Source: Micavibrio aeruginosavorus (GTDB lineage Bacteria > Pseudomonadota > Alphaproteobacteria > Micavibrionales > Micavibrionaceae). From it: DNA of 5,887 nucleotides. Position 1 is the first letter of the stretch; the number at the start of each line of letters is the position of its first letter. Shown here in pieces: positions 1 through 5,226 of this stretch. The stretch covers positions 1 through 5,887 of the forward strand of contig QFNK01000130.1 in the NCBI GenBank assembly GCA_003240795.1, read 5' to 3'. A model generated the notes under the pieces. It did no database searches, was not told where the DNA came from, and saw only the letters and a program-made list of their open reading frames with translations. The position numbers were made by a program, and so were the translations under genes.

Positions 1-190
1 CGGCGATGGCCTCATCCATTGCGTTGTCGAGAATCTCGCCAACAAGGTGATGGAGGGCGCGTTCGTCCGTGCCGCCGATATACATGCCGGGACGCTTGCG
101 GACCGGTTCAAGCCCTTCGAGGACTTCAATGTCTGCCGCGCCATACTCCGCGTTTTTTGCCGTGTTGTCAGAGCCGAACAAATCCGCCAT
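1..190 (-). CDS. parE: DNA topoisomerase IV subunit B, N-terminal fragment
   Basis: This is the first 63 codons of ParE, the ATPase subunit of topoisomerase IV, which works with ParC to decatenate daughter chromosomes. The gene continues past the left edge. The visible protein is the start of the GHKL ATPase domain: DIEVLEGLEPVRKRPGMYIG at residues 20-39, then HHLVGEILDNAMDEA at 47-61. E52 corresponds to the catalytic base and N56 to the Mg-ATP-binding Asn of the GyrB/ParE family. The LEGLEPVRKRPGMYIGGTDE wording, with GG and no GyrB-type insertion, favours ParE over GyrB. ATG at 190 is supported by AAAAGGTG on the minus strand at 199-206, about 8-10 bases upstream. A short non-conserved leader of about 18 residues precedes the domain. 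The gene is divergent from the thioesterase, with a 72-base gap. The family call is firm. The GyrB paralogue is the only real alternative. Confidence 0.93.
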   Translation of the reverse strand, partial: MADLFGSDNTAKNAEYGAADIEVLEGLEPVRKRPGMYIGGTDERALHHLVGEILDNAMDEAIA

Positions 191-262
191 GATATGTGCA
201 CCTTTTAAGATTAATCGCCCATATCATTAGACAATTCATCCCCGTTTGAAAACCGAAAAGCC
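191..262. promoter_or_regulatory. Divergent intergenic region, parE / thioesterase
   Basis: This 72-base AT-rich gap separates two divergent starts, so it should hold promoters for both genes. On the minus strand TTGTCT lies 15 bases from TAATCT, a poor sigma-70 match with short spacing. On the plus strand TATCAT at 222-227 could be a -10 element, but no good -35 precedes it. The parE ribosome-binding site (AAAAGGTG, minus strand, 199-206) is clear. The thioesterase has only a weak purine stretch (GAAAAG) before its ATG. I do not assign precise promoters. Confidence 0.35.
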
Positions 263-688
263 ATGGAAAACCAGAATTTTCAGGAGATAGAGCCCGAACT
301 GCCCGAAGAGCTGCGCGGGCGTGTTCCGACATTGAAGGTCGTTCCACTGCTTTCCAACTCCAATCCCAACGGCGATATCTTTGGCGGCTGGATCTTATCG
401 CAAATGGATCTGGCGGGTGCCAGCCGCGCTTATCAATATGTGCGGGGGCGGATCGTGACAGTTGGCGTCGAGGCCATGTCCTTCCACAAGCCAGTCCTGC
501 TGGGCGATCAGGTCAGTTTTTACACCAAAGTTTTCAAAGTGGGGCGCACTTCGATTACAATATTGATTGAAAGCTGGGCGCTTAGACATTCTTTCGGGCG
601 TAATTATGAATATCACAAGGTTACGGAAGGCCTTTATACCTATGTCCATATCGACGAAAACCGCAAACCCGCAAAAATCGAGCTTTAG
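263..688 (+). CDS. YciA-like acyl-CoA thioesterase (hotdog fold)
   Basis: This cytosolic enzyme is predicted to hydrolyse acyl-CoA thioesters to free acid and CoA. The 141-residue protein has the length of a single hotdog domain of the YciA/acyl-CoA hydrolase group. The diagnostic stretch NPNGDIFGGWILSQMDLAG lies at residues 34-52. D38 matches the catalytic Asp of YciA, and FGGW opens the central hotdog helix. RIVTVGVEAMSFHKPVLLGD (63-82) and VGRTSITILIESW (93-105) are the usual strand and CoA-contact segments. VTEGLYTYVHID (120-131) is the last strand. The acidic N-terminal 20 residues are lineage-specific. ATG at 263 is the only sensible start, although its ribosome-binding site is weak. 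The gene's last 47 bases overlap the next gene in another frame, so the two are probably co-transcribed. The substrate cannot be told from sequence. YciA enzymes are broad (short to long acyl-CoA), so I give no symbol. Confidence 0.9.
   Translation: MENQNFQEIEPELPEELRGRVPTLKVVPLLSNSNPNGDIFGGWILSQMDLAGASRAYQYVRGRIVTVGVEAMSFHKPVLLGDQVSFYTKVFKVGRTSITILIESWALRHSFGRNYEYHKVTEGLYTYVHIDENRKPAKIEL
625..641 (+). promoter_or_regulatory. Ribosome-binding site inside the thioesterase gene that sets the next start
   Basis: GGAAGG at 625-630 is followed by an 11-base spacer and the ATG at 642. It lies within the last codons of the thioesterase gene and supports 642 over the longer in-frame starts at 606 and 567. 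The spacing is slightly long, so initiation may depend partly on ribosomes translating the upstream gene. Confidence 0.5.
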
Positions 689-1898
689 CCGCGCGGCGGG
701 TTTTGCTCTCGCCCTGACTTTTTTTCTGACCCTTGCCCCTATAAACAGCGCCATCGCGCTTAGTGTGGATTTGAAAAAAATCCCCGCCGTGCGCGTTTAT
801 GAGGAGGCGTCGCCGGAACAGTTCAAGAAGACAACGGAAGTCATCAAGGATGAAAAGCCGTACGGCGACAAGCTGGTCGGTTATGAATTCCGTGTACCCA
901 AGGGGTGGTCAAAGAACCTGCAGCCGCCTACCGCGGTTCTTGCCGACAATCACAAGCTGGGCGGCAACGTCCTCGATATTCTGGGCCGTTATATCGGCCC
1001 GCCGACGAATCTGCATCGAAGCTATCTTGTCGTCGAAGCGCAGGCGATGAAGTATGAAATCGGGGCCCAGCACTGGTTCGTCAATTTTATCGTCAGCAAC
1101 GGGTTCAGCCTCAGCTCCCTGACCGAACATGATGCGCGCAAGCTCGATGCAGTCTATGTCGCCGTTGAAAAGGACAAGCCGTATGTTGTTCGCGCGCGCG
1201 TCCTTGTAAACGGGGCACGCCTGATTTTGGCGCGCTATTACCTGCCTCAGGAAAATTATCAGGAAGAGGCGATCCAGCAGTCGCAGGTGATGGACTCTTT
1301 TGCGCTTGTGAATCCCACGCAGGACCGGATCGAAAAGCAGGATGAGTATGGTTTCCTTGATCAATCCTATTTCAATTATCCTGACAGCTGGACGCTTCGC
1401 AGCCGTGAAATATTGTCTATCGAGCGCATGAGCGCGGAAATATTCCAGAAGAGCATGGAGGAGGATTCTCGCCGCGCGAACCTGGAAGGGTATATAAAAA
1501 TCAATGCCATCTCCCGTTTGCTTAACACGACTTTGGCGCAGGAGGTGGACAAGTTCCGCAAAGGCATCAATGTCAAAGGATACAAGCTCGGCACGCTTCT
1601 GGAAGAAGTGACGTATAAATACAGTTCATCCATCAAGAGCGGCAAGGCGCAAATCTATAAGCTTATGCCCGATGATCCCGTCCGTATGCAGCCGTATGAA
1701 TATCTTGTCACGGTCATGACGGGCGACGATTATTACTATATTACCAGCATGATCACGCCGTCGCGCGAGATTGATTTTTACAAATGGGCGCGCAATATGG
1801 AGGCGATGCGGATCGTCAATGAATCGTTGCGCCGTACCAACATGGTGCTTGATTACGATGCGAACGATCCGTATTTCGACTATCTGAAGAAGCAATAA
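642..1898 (+). CDS. Predicted exported protein with duplicated alpha/beta domain, function unknown
   Basis: I do not recognise a named family. From ATG at 642 the product has 418 residues. A basic n-region (K6 to R17) leads to a hydrophobic core, AGFALALTFFLTLAP (19-33), and an AIA signal-peptidase site at 37-39, so it is probably periplasmic or secreted. No lipobox Cys is present. The mature part looks like two copies of one fold. In copy 1 (about 80-222), YEFRVPKGW is followed by strands ending in RARVLVNGARLILARYYLP. In copy 2 (about 236-394), SYFNYPDSW leads to PYEYLVTVMTGDDYYYITSM. Each ends in a helix with Met-Asp/Glu (MDSFAL, MEAMRIV). The pattern recalls small PsbP/DcrB-like domains, which is my inference only. 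ATG at 642 is chosen because GGAAGG lies 11 bases upstream and it gives a normal signal peptide. ATG at 606 and TTG at 567 are in frame but lack clear ribosome-binding sites. A terminator follows five bases after the stop. Confidence 0.75.
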   Translation: MSISTKTANPQKSSFSRAAGFALALTFFLTLAPINSAIALSVDLKKIPAVRVYEEASPEQFKKTTEVIKDEKPYGDKLVGYEFRVPKGWSKNLQPPTAVLADNHKLGGNVLDILGRYIGPPTNLHRSYLVVEAQAMKYEIGAQHWFVNFIVSNGFSLSSLTEHDARKLDAVYVAVEKDKPYVVRARVLVNGARLILARYYLPQENYQEEAIQQSQVMDSFALVNPTQDRIEKQDEYGFLDQSYFNYPDSWTLRSREILSIERMSAEIFQKSMEEDSRRANLEGYIKINAISRLLNTTLAQEVDKFRKGINVKGYKLGTLLEEVTYKYSSSIKSGKAQIYKLMPDDPVRMQPYEYLVTVMTGDDYYYITSMITPSREIDFYKWARNMEAMRIVNESLRRTNMVLDYDANDPYFDYLKKQ

Positions 1899-1902
1899 TA
1901 AA

Positions 1903-1931
1903 AAACCCGCCGTTTGGCGGGTTTCTTTTTT
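1903..1931. terminator. Bidirectional intrinsic terminator between convergent genes
   Basis: AAACCCGCC (1903-1911), loop GTTT, then GGCGGGTTT (1916-1924) forms a perfect 9-bp stem with six G-C pairs. On the plus strand it is followed by C and six Ts (1925-1931). On the minus strand the stem is followed by the complement of the A-rich run at 1899-1902. It sits 4 bases after the exported-protein stop and 10 bases beyond the glnA stop, so it can end both convergent transcripts. Confidence 0.92.
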
Positions 1932-1941
1932 GATGGATCGG

Positions 1942-3378
1942 TTATGCCGAGTAGTACATCTCGAATTCGATCGGGTGCGGCATTGTTTCGTAGCGGTCGA
2001 TCTCTTCCATTTTCAGGTCGATGTAGGATTCGATCGCGTCTTTCGTGAAGACGTCGCCCGCGAGCAGGAAGTCATGATCCGCTTTCAGGGCATTGACAGC
2101 CTCACGCAATGATCCGCAAACGGTCGGCACTTTCGCCAGTTCTGCCGGAGGCAGTTCATAGAGGTTTGCATCCATGGCATCGCCCGGGTGAATTTTGTTT
2201 TTCACGCCGTCCAGACCGGCCATCAGCATTGCGGCGAAGGCGAGGTATGGGTTTGCCGTAGGATCCGGGAAGCGAACCTCCACGCGTTTTGCCTTCGGCG
2301 ACGAGCCGAACGGAATGCGGCACGAGGCCGAACGGTTGCGGGCGGAGTAGGCCAGAAGGACGGGAGCCTCATAACCAGGCACCAGACGCTTGTAGGAGTT
2401 GGTAGACGGGTTGGTGAACGCGTTGAGCGCGCGCGCATGTTTGATGATACCACCGATGTAATGCAGGCACATGTCGGAAAGGCCTGCATACCCTTCGCCC
2501 GCGAACATCGGTTTTCCCGCGCTCCAGAGCGACTGGTGGACGTGCATGCCCGAGCCGTTGTCGCCATAGACAGGTTTCGGCATGAAGGTTGCCGTCTTGC
2601 CATAGATATGCGCGACGTTGTGCACGGCGTATTTGTAAAGCTGCATGTTGTCGGCGCAGTCAACGAGCGTGGAGAAGAAGATGCCGAGTTCGTGCTGGCT
2701 CGCGGCTACTTCATGGTGGTGTTTTTCAACCGGAACGCCCAGCGATGCCAGAACGGTCAGCATTTCCGCGCGCAGGTCGGATGCGGAGTCCACCGGCGCT
2801 TCGGGGAAATATCCGCCCTTGACGCGCGGGCGGTGACCCGTGTTGCCATCCGGATAAACCTTGGCGGAGTTTGTCGGGGTTTCGATGGAATCGAGTTCAT
2901 ATCCGACGCGGTGCATGGAAACGTCAAAGCGCACATCGTCGAAGATGAAGAATTCTGCTTCCGGGCCGAAATAGGCGGTGTCCGCAAGGCCCGTGGCCTT
3001 TACATAGGCTTCGGCTTTCAGTGCGATCTGACGTGGGCAGCGGGCATAGGCGTCGCCGCTGATCGGCTCATGCACAACGCAGAAAACTTTCAGCGTGGGC
3101 TGGGCCGCGAAAGGATCGAGGAAGCATTTGCCCCAGTCAGGCACGAGGCACATATCGGATTCGTTGATTGCCTTCCATCCGGCGATGGAAGAACCGTCGA
3201 TCATGATTCCTTCCTTGAACATGCCTTCGTCGATTGTGGAGATGTGCTGGTCCGTGTGGTGCATCTTGCCGCGAGGATCTGTAAATTCAAAACCGACAAA
3301 CTGGATGTCGCGCTCATCCGCGTACTTTTTGAATTCCGTGAATGATTTGAAAGCGATAGCGTGTGGGGAGGTGGGCAT
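1942..3378 (-). CDS. glnA: Glutamine synthetase, type I (GSI-beta, adenylylatable)
   Basis: This enzyme makes glutamine from glutamate, ammonia and ATP, the main ammonia-assimilation step, as a cytosolic dodecamer. The 478-residue length is normal for GSI. The beta-grasp N domain carries the DGSS latch at 61-64. Catalytic landmarks are FGPEAEFFIF (137-146, metal ligands E140 and E142), NGSGMHVHQS (274-283, metal ligand H279), NPSTNSYKRLVPGYEAP (323-339), NRSASCRIP (348-356) and EVRFPDP (367-373, E367). Y407 in NLYELPP matches the Tyr modified by GlnE, so adenylylation control is expected. ATG at 3378 is preceded by AAGGA on the minus strand (3385-3389) with a 6-base gap. Upstream lies a divergent tRNA gene and not glnB, unlike the glnB-glnA pair common in alphaproteobacteria. 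It faces the exported-protein gene across a shared terminator. C353 replaces a residue that is usually Ile or Val in that motif and is probably harmless. Confidence 0.98.
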   Translation of the reverse strand: MPTSPHAIAFKSFTEFKKYADERDIQFVGFEFTDPRGKMHHTDQHISTIDEGMFKEGIMIDGSSIAGWKAINESDMCLVPDWGKCFLDPFAAQPTLKVFCVVHEPISGDAYARCPRQIALKAEAYVKATGLADTAYFGPEAEFFIFDDVRFDVSMHRVGYELDSIETPTNSAKVYPDGNTGHRPRVKGGYFPEAPVDSASDLRAEMLTVLASLGVPVEKHHHEVAASQHELGIFFSTLVDCADNMQLYKYAVHNVAHIYGKTATFMPKPVYGDNGSGMHVHQSLWSAGKPMFAGEGYAGLSDMCLHYIGGIIKHARALNAFTNPSTNSYKRLVPGYEAPVLLAYSARNRSASCRIPFGSSPKAKRVEVRFPDPTANPYLAFAAMLMAGLDGVKNKIHPGDAMDANLYELPPAELAKVPTVCGSLREAVNALKADHDFLLAGDVFTKDAIESYIDLKMEEIDRYETMPHPIEFEMYYSA

Positions 3379-3519
3379 CCTTAATCCTTGAGATGGAGTG
3401 TTATACTAAAATGTGAATGTAGCCATGCGTTGGCGACATAGCTTGTTAGCACATGCAATATAGCCAGTCTAGGGGATTCGCGCGTGTTGCGGCAGGAAAA
3501 ATACCCGTATGAAAAAGCC
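3379..3519 (-). promoter_or_regulatory. glnA upstream region with a tentative -10 element
   Basis: About 140 bases separate glnA from the tRNA-His promoter and must hold the glnA promoter. On the minus strand TATAAC (plus positions 3400-3405) resembles a -10 box placed to give a leader of roughly 15-20 bases, but the hexamer 16-18 bases further upstream is not TTGACA-like. A TGGC and a TTGCA occur close together near 3455-3467, but GG and GC are 7 bases apart, not the 10 required for sigma-54, so I do not call a sigma-54 promoter. No NtrC-type TGCACC/GGTGCA dyad is visible. I see no small gene here. Confidence 0.3.
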
Positions 3520-3547
3520 TTGACCGGATAGGGTCTTAGCCTATACA
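3520..3547 (+). promoter_or_regulatory. Sigma-70-type promoter of tRNA-His
   Basis: TTGACC at 3520-3525 and TATACA at 3542-3547 are separated by 16 bases. The predicted transcription start, around 3553-3555, lies only a few bases before the mature tRNA 5' end, as is typical of tRNA promoters. It is the best promoter match in the window. It could also supply transcripts for the dehydratase gene downstream, since no hairpin terminator intervenes. Confidence 0.7.
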
Positions 3548-3560
3548 AAATGCGTCGCGT

Positions 3561-3637
3561 GGCGGACGTAGCTCAGTTGGTAGAGCCCCTGGTTGTGGTC
3601 CAGGTTGTCGCGGGTTCGAGCCCCGTCGTTCGCCCCA
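3561..3637 (+). tRNA. tRNA-His (anticodon GUG)
   Basis: A full cloverleaf can be drawn by eye. The acceptor stem is GCGGACG (3562-3568) with CGTTCGC (3627-3633), including one G-U pair. The D stem is GCTC (3571-3574) with GAGC (3583-3586). The anticodon stem is CCTGG (3588-3592) with CCAGG (3600-3604), closing loop TTGTGGT with anticodon GTG at 3595-3597. The T arm has loop TTCGAGC at 3615-3621. G3561 pairs with C3634 as the extra G-1:C73 base pair, the main identity element for histidyl-tRNA synthetase. The CCA end is encoded at 3635-3637. The tRNA reads histidine codons CAU and CAC. Confidence 0.97.
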
Positions 3638-3673
3638 CTTCTTCTTTTTTCCCTAAACATATATTGTGCTGTT
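3638..3673 (+). promoter_or_regulatory. Spacer before the dehydratase: T-rich run and possible -10 element
   Basis: This 36-base gap contains a pyrimidine tract (CTTCTTCTTTTTTCCC) directly after the tRNA CCA, with no hairpin, so termination here would be inefficient. TATATT at 3660-3665 lies 8 bases before the ATG at 3674. If it is a -10 box, transcription would begin at or next to the start codon and the mRNA would be leaderless. No purine-rich ribosome-binding site is present before that ATG. The alternative is read-through from the tRNA promoter. Confidence 0.35.
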
Positions 3674-4462
3674 ATGAGCATTCGTCAAAACGATCCATCC
3701 TTATGGCGCGACATGCTGCCCGCGCATGACCCAAAAGGGCACAAGTACGGGCGCGGTGTTGCGGTCATCTATGGCGCGCCGAAGATGACAGGCGCAACGC
3801 GGCTTGCGGCGCGGGCTTGCGCCCGGATCGGGGCGGGACTGGTCAGGGTGATTGCGCCGGAGGGGACGGGGGATATCTACCGTTCGACCCTCCATGAAGA
3901 GATCATCGTCGAGGATATTTCTGACTTCAAAGGATTTTCGGATGAGCGCATCAAGGCCGTGCTTATGGGCAGCGGCTGTATGGCCGGCGATCTGGATGAC
4001 GGCATAGTTGCAAACGCCTTTGCGCGGCCGCGTGTGAACGGTATCATTCTGGATGCCGGCGCGATCGGCCATGCGGACAGGTTTCATGGTGCCGTAATCA
4101 CGCCGCACGAAGGAGAATTCTCTAAAACCTTCCCTGATATCCGTGGCGATAAAGTCGCACAGGCGGAAGAGGGGGCGCGGCGTATAAAAGGCACTGTCGT
4201 TCTAAAGGGCGCAAGGACGGTGATTGCGGGACCGGATGGGGTCATCGTCCAGGACCGCGATGTTCCCGAACTTGCCACCGCGGGAACGGGAGATGTGCTT
4301 GCGGGCATGATAACGGGGCTGATGGCGCAGGGAATGGCCACGCCATGGGCGGCGGCGGCGGCCGTGTGGATGCATGCCGAAGCAGCCAGCAGATTCGGGC
4401 GCGGGATGGTGGCAAGCGATCTTCCCGAAATGCTGCCCGCCGTGTTACAAGATCTGTCATGA
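3674..4462 (+). CDS. nnrD: ADP-dependent NAD(P)H-hydrate dehydratase, stand-alone
   Basis: This enzyme repairs damaged NADH and NADPH by dehydrating the S-hydrate (NADHX/NADPHX) at the expense of ADP. The 262 residues match the C-terminal, ribokinase-like half of YjeF. LWRDMLPAHDPKGHKYGRG (10-28) and YGAPKMTGATRLAARACARI (33-52) are typical of the family. RIGAGLVRV (51-59), TPHEGEF (143-149) and VLKGA (176-180) follow. TAGTGDVLAG (202-211) holds the catalytic Asp, D207. The nucleotide loop reads GSGCMAG where GPGLG is usual, and LDAGAI (126-131) replaces the more common LDADAL, so some divergence is visible. The N-terminal epimerase domain (NnrE), normally fused in bacteria, is absent. ATG at 3674 is the only in-frame ATG near the domain start, because upstream codons run back into tRNA-His. 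No ribosome-binding site is seen. Its TGA overlaps the next gene's ATG. A loose kinase homologue is the less likely alternative. Confidence 0.9.
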   Translation: MSIRQNDPSLWRDMLPAHDPKGHKYGRGVAVIYGAPKMTGATRLAARACARIGAGLVRVIAPEGTGDIYRSTLHEEIIVEDISDFKGFSDERIKAVLMGSGCMAGDLDDGIVANAFARPRVNGIILDAGAIGHADRFHGAVITPHEGEFSKTFPDIRGDKVAQAEEGARRIKGTVVLKGARTVIAGPDGVIVQDRDVPELATAGTGDVLAGMITGLMAQGMATPWAAAAAVWMHAEAASRFGRGMVASDLPEMLPAVLQDLS

Positions 4463-4968
4463 TGAAGGTCGAAGAAATCATATATATGTATTGTCAGGGG
4501 CATCTGTTTCCGGACCCCGAATATTACAACGGGCGCGGAAACAGTGTGCGCGACCTCAATTCCCTTCACCTTGAAATGATTTATGCGGGCATCAAGACCG
4601 AGATCGGCGCGGATGCGGCCAAGGCGTTCGTCAATATGGTCAAGAACCTCAAAAACACGAACGCGAAGAGTTTCCTTCTGGAGCTTTACCGTTTGGAGCG
4701 CAAAAACTGGCGCTACACGGTTCCGATCATAAAGATGCAGGTGGCGGACAAGCCGGCCGCCTCTCCGGATGCAAAGCCGGGCGATCCAACACAGGTTTCT
4801 CCGGCCGCGCCGCCCGTCAAGCGTATGACGGAGATCCTGAACGCCTTTACGAAAAGCGGGTCGTATTTCGGGCATGACAAGGATATTACGGGGCCATTCC
4901 TGGACAGCCACAAGGCGGAAATAGAGCGCTCCGTTCTGGCGGGCGATTACGGCGGGGCGTCCAGTTGA
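4459..4968 (+). CDS. Hypothetical protein coupled to the dehydratase gene
   Basis: I do not recognise this 169-residue protein. Its ATG overlaps the upstream TGA in an ATGA arrangement and is followed at once by a second ATG (4462), so initiation by ribosomes finishing the dehydratase is likely. No strong separate ribosome-binding site is seen. No signal peptide or membrane segment is apparent, so it should be cytosolic. Residues 1-95 look mixed helical: MKVEEIIYMYCQGHLFPDP, then LHLEMIYAGIKTEIGADAAK and a basic-aromatic stretch, LYRLERKNWRYTVPIIK. Residues 97-120 form a Pro/Ala-rich linker. Residues 121-165 form a second small segment, KRMTEILNAFTKSGSYFGHD onward, with a charged helix near the end. 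Codon use resembles its neighbours, so it is probably a real native gene. The coupling hints at a role near the dehydratase, but could equally be chance packing. No function can be assigned. Confidence 0.75.
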   Translation: MMKVEEIIYMYCQGHLFPDPEYYNGRGNSVRDLNSLHLEMIYAGIKTEIGADAAKAFVNMVKNLKNTNAKSFLLELYRLERKNWRYTVPIIKMQVADKPAASPDAKPGDPTQVSPAAPPVKRMTEILNAFTKSGSYFGHDKDITGPFLDSHKAEIERSVLAGDYGGASS

Positions 4969-4980
4969 TCTTTCATCCAA

Positions 4981-5011
4981 AAATCCCTTGGCTTTCCTAG
5001 GGGTTTGCTTT
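4981..5011 (+). terminator. Probable intrinsic terminator after the dehydratase pair
   Basis: AAATCCCTTGG (4981-4991), loop CTTT, and CCTAGGGGTTT (4996-5006) pair over 11 positions with one T-T mismatch and one G-T wobble. The stem is followed by GCTTT, a short imperfect U tract. It begins 12 bases after the stop codon at 4968, the expected place for a terminator. The same bases also offer TTGGCT (4988-4993) and TTAAAA (5010-5015), 16 bases apart, which could be the tRNA-Leu promoter instead, or both may be true. Confidence 0.5.
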
Positions 5012-5053
5012 AAAACCGCCCCTCATGGCGTGATTTGCGCCGGAAATGCGTAT

Positions 5054-5138
5054 GCGGGTATGGCGAAATTGGCAGACGCACCAGATTTAGGTTCTGGCGG
5101 GGAGACCCGTGGGGGTTCAAGTCCCTCTACCCGCACCA
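5054..5138 (+). tRNA. tRNA-Leu (anticodon UAG)
   Basis: This is a class II tRNA of 85 bases with encoded CCA. The acceptor stem is GCGGGTA (5054-5060) with TACCCGC (5128-5134), discriminator A5135, and CCA at 5136-5138. The anticodon stem is CCAGA (5081-5085) with TCTGG (5093-5097), and the loop TTTAGGT places anticodon TAG at 5088-5090. The long variable arm CGGG-GAGA-CCCG (5098-5109) is the leucine/serine hallmark. The T stem is GGGGG (5111-5115) with CCCTC, and the T loop is TTCAAGT. It reads CUA and, depending on wobble modification, other CUN leucine codons. A conceptual protein reading across it (MAKLADAPDLGSGG...) is a familiar false gene call. Confidence 0.97.
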
Positions 5139-5180
5139 GCCTTCGCAGTTCGCGCCTTCAGGCGCGTTAAGAGAAGGCTG
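5137..5180 (+). other. Two-tier stem-loop at the tRNA-Leu 3' trailer
   Basis: CAGCCTTC (5137-5144) pairs perfectly with GAAGGCTG (5173-5180). Inside it CGCGCC (5151-5156) pairs with GGCGCG (5161-5166) around loop TTCA, with a 6 x 6 internal loop between the two stems. The outer stem includes the last two bases of the tRNA CCA end. No T run follows, so it is not a standard intrinsic terminator. It could be a 3' trailer structure affecting tRNA processing, or part of a longer tRNA-Leu/tig leader RNA. The function is inferred only. Confidence 0.5.
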
Positions 5181-5190
5181 CCGCGCCGTA

Positions 5191-5203
5191 GTTCATAATG
5201 AAC
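5191..5203. promoter_or_regulatory. Perfect 13-base dyad, possible operator
   Basis: GTTCAT and ATGAAC flank a single A, giving a perfect inverted repeat 70 bases upstream of the tig start. Size and symmetry suit a dimeric repressor site. It matches neither the CIRCE heat-shock element nor the alphaproteobacterial LexA box (GTTC-N7-GTTC, a direct repeat). It contains CATAAT (5194-5199), a possible -10 box, but no -35 fits. This could be chance. Confidence 0.25.
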
Positions 5204-5226
5204 GAAGGCGGGCGTGTTGCTACGGC

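Noticed and set aside
1930..2112. A 60-residue plus-strand frame after the terminator
   Set aside because: It is antisense to the 3' end of glnA, with no ribosome-binding site and no plausible protein features.
2188..3345. A 385-codon open frame on the plus strand opposite glnA
   Set aside because: It lies wholly antisense to a certain glutamine synthetase gene. Its protein is rich in Arg, Val, Gly and His with no domain, as expected for a frame shadowing GC-rich codons.
3455..3470. Possible sigma-54 promoter for glnA (CTGGCTATATTGCA on the minus strand)
   Set aside because: GG and GC are only 7 bases apart. Sigma-54 requires 10, and this spacing is almost invariant.
3593..3673. A 27-residue N-terminal extension of the dehydratase
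   Set aside because: The codons come from tRNA-His and the spacer. The family normally begins near the LW-LP-HKYDRG segment, so ATG 3674 is the right start.
4084..4980. A 298-codon open frame on the minus strand
   Set aside because: It spans the complement of the dehydratase end and all of the 169-residue gene. Its composition is shadow-like, with no recognisable motif, and the plus-strand genes have coupled starts and family motifs.
4988..5170. A 60-residue conceptual protein containing MAKLADAPDLGSGG
   Set aside because: It is a translation of tRNA-Leu and its flanks, a frequent false annotation in public genomes.
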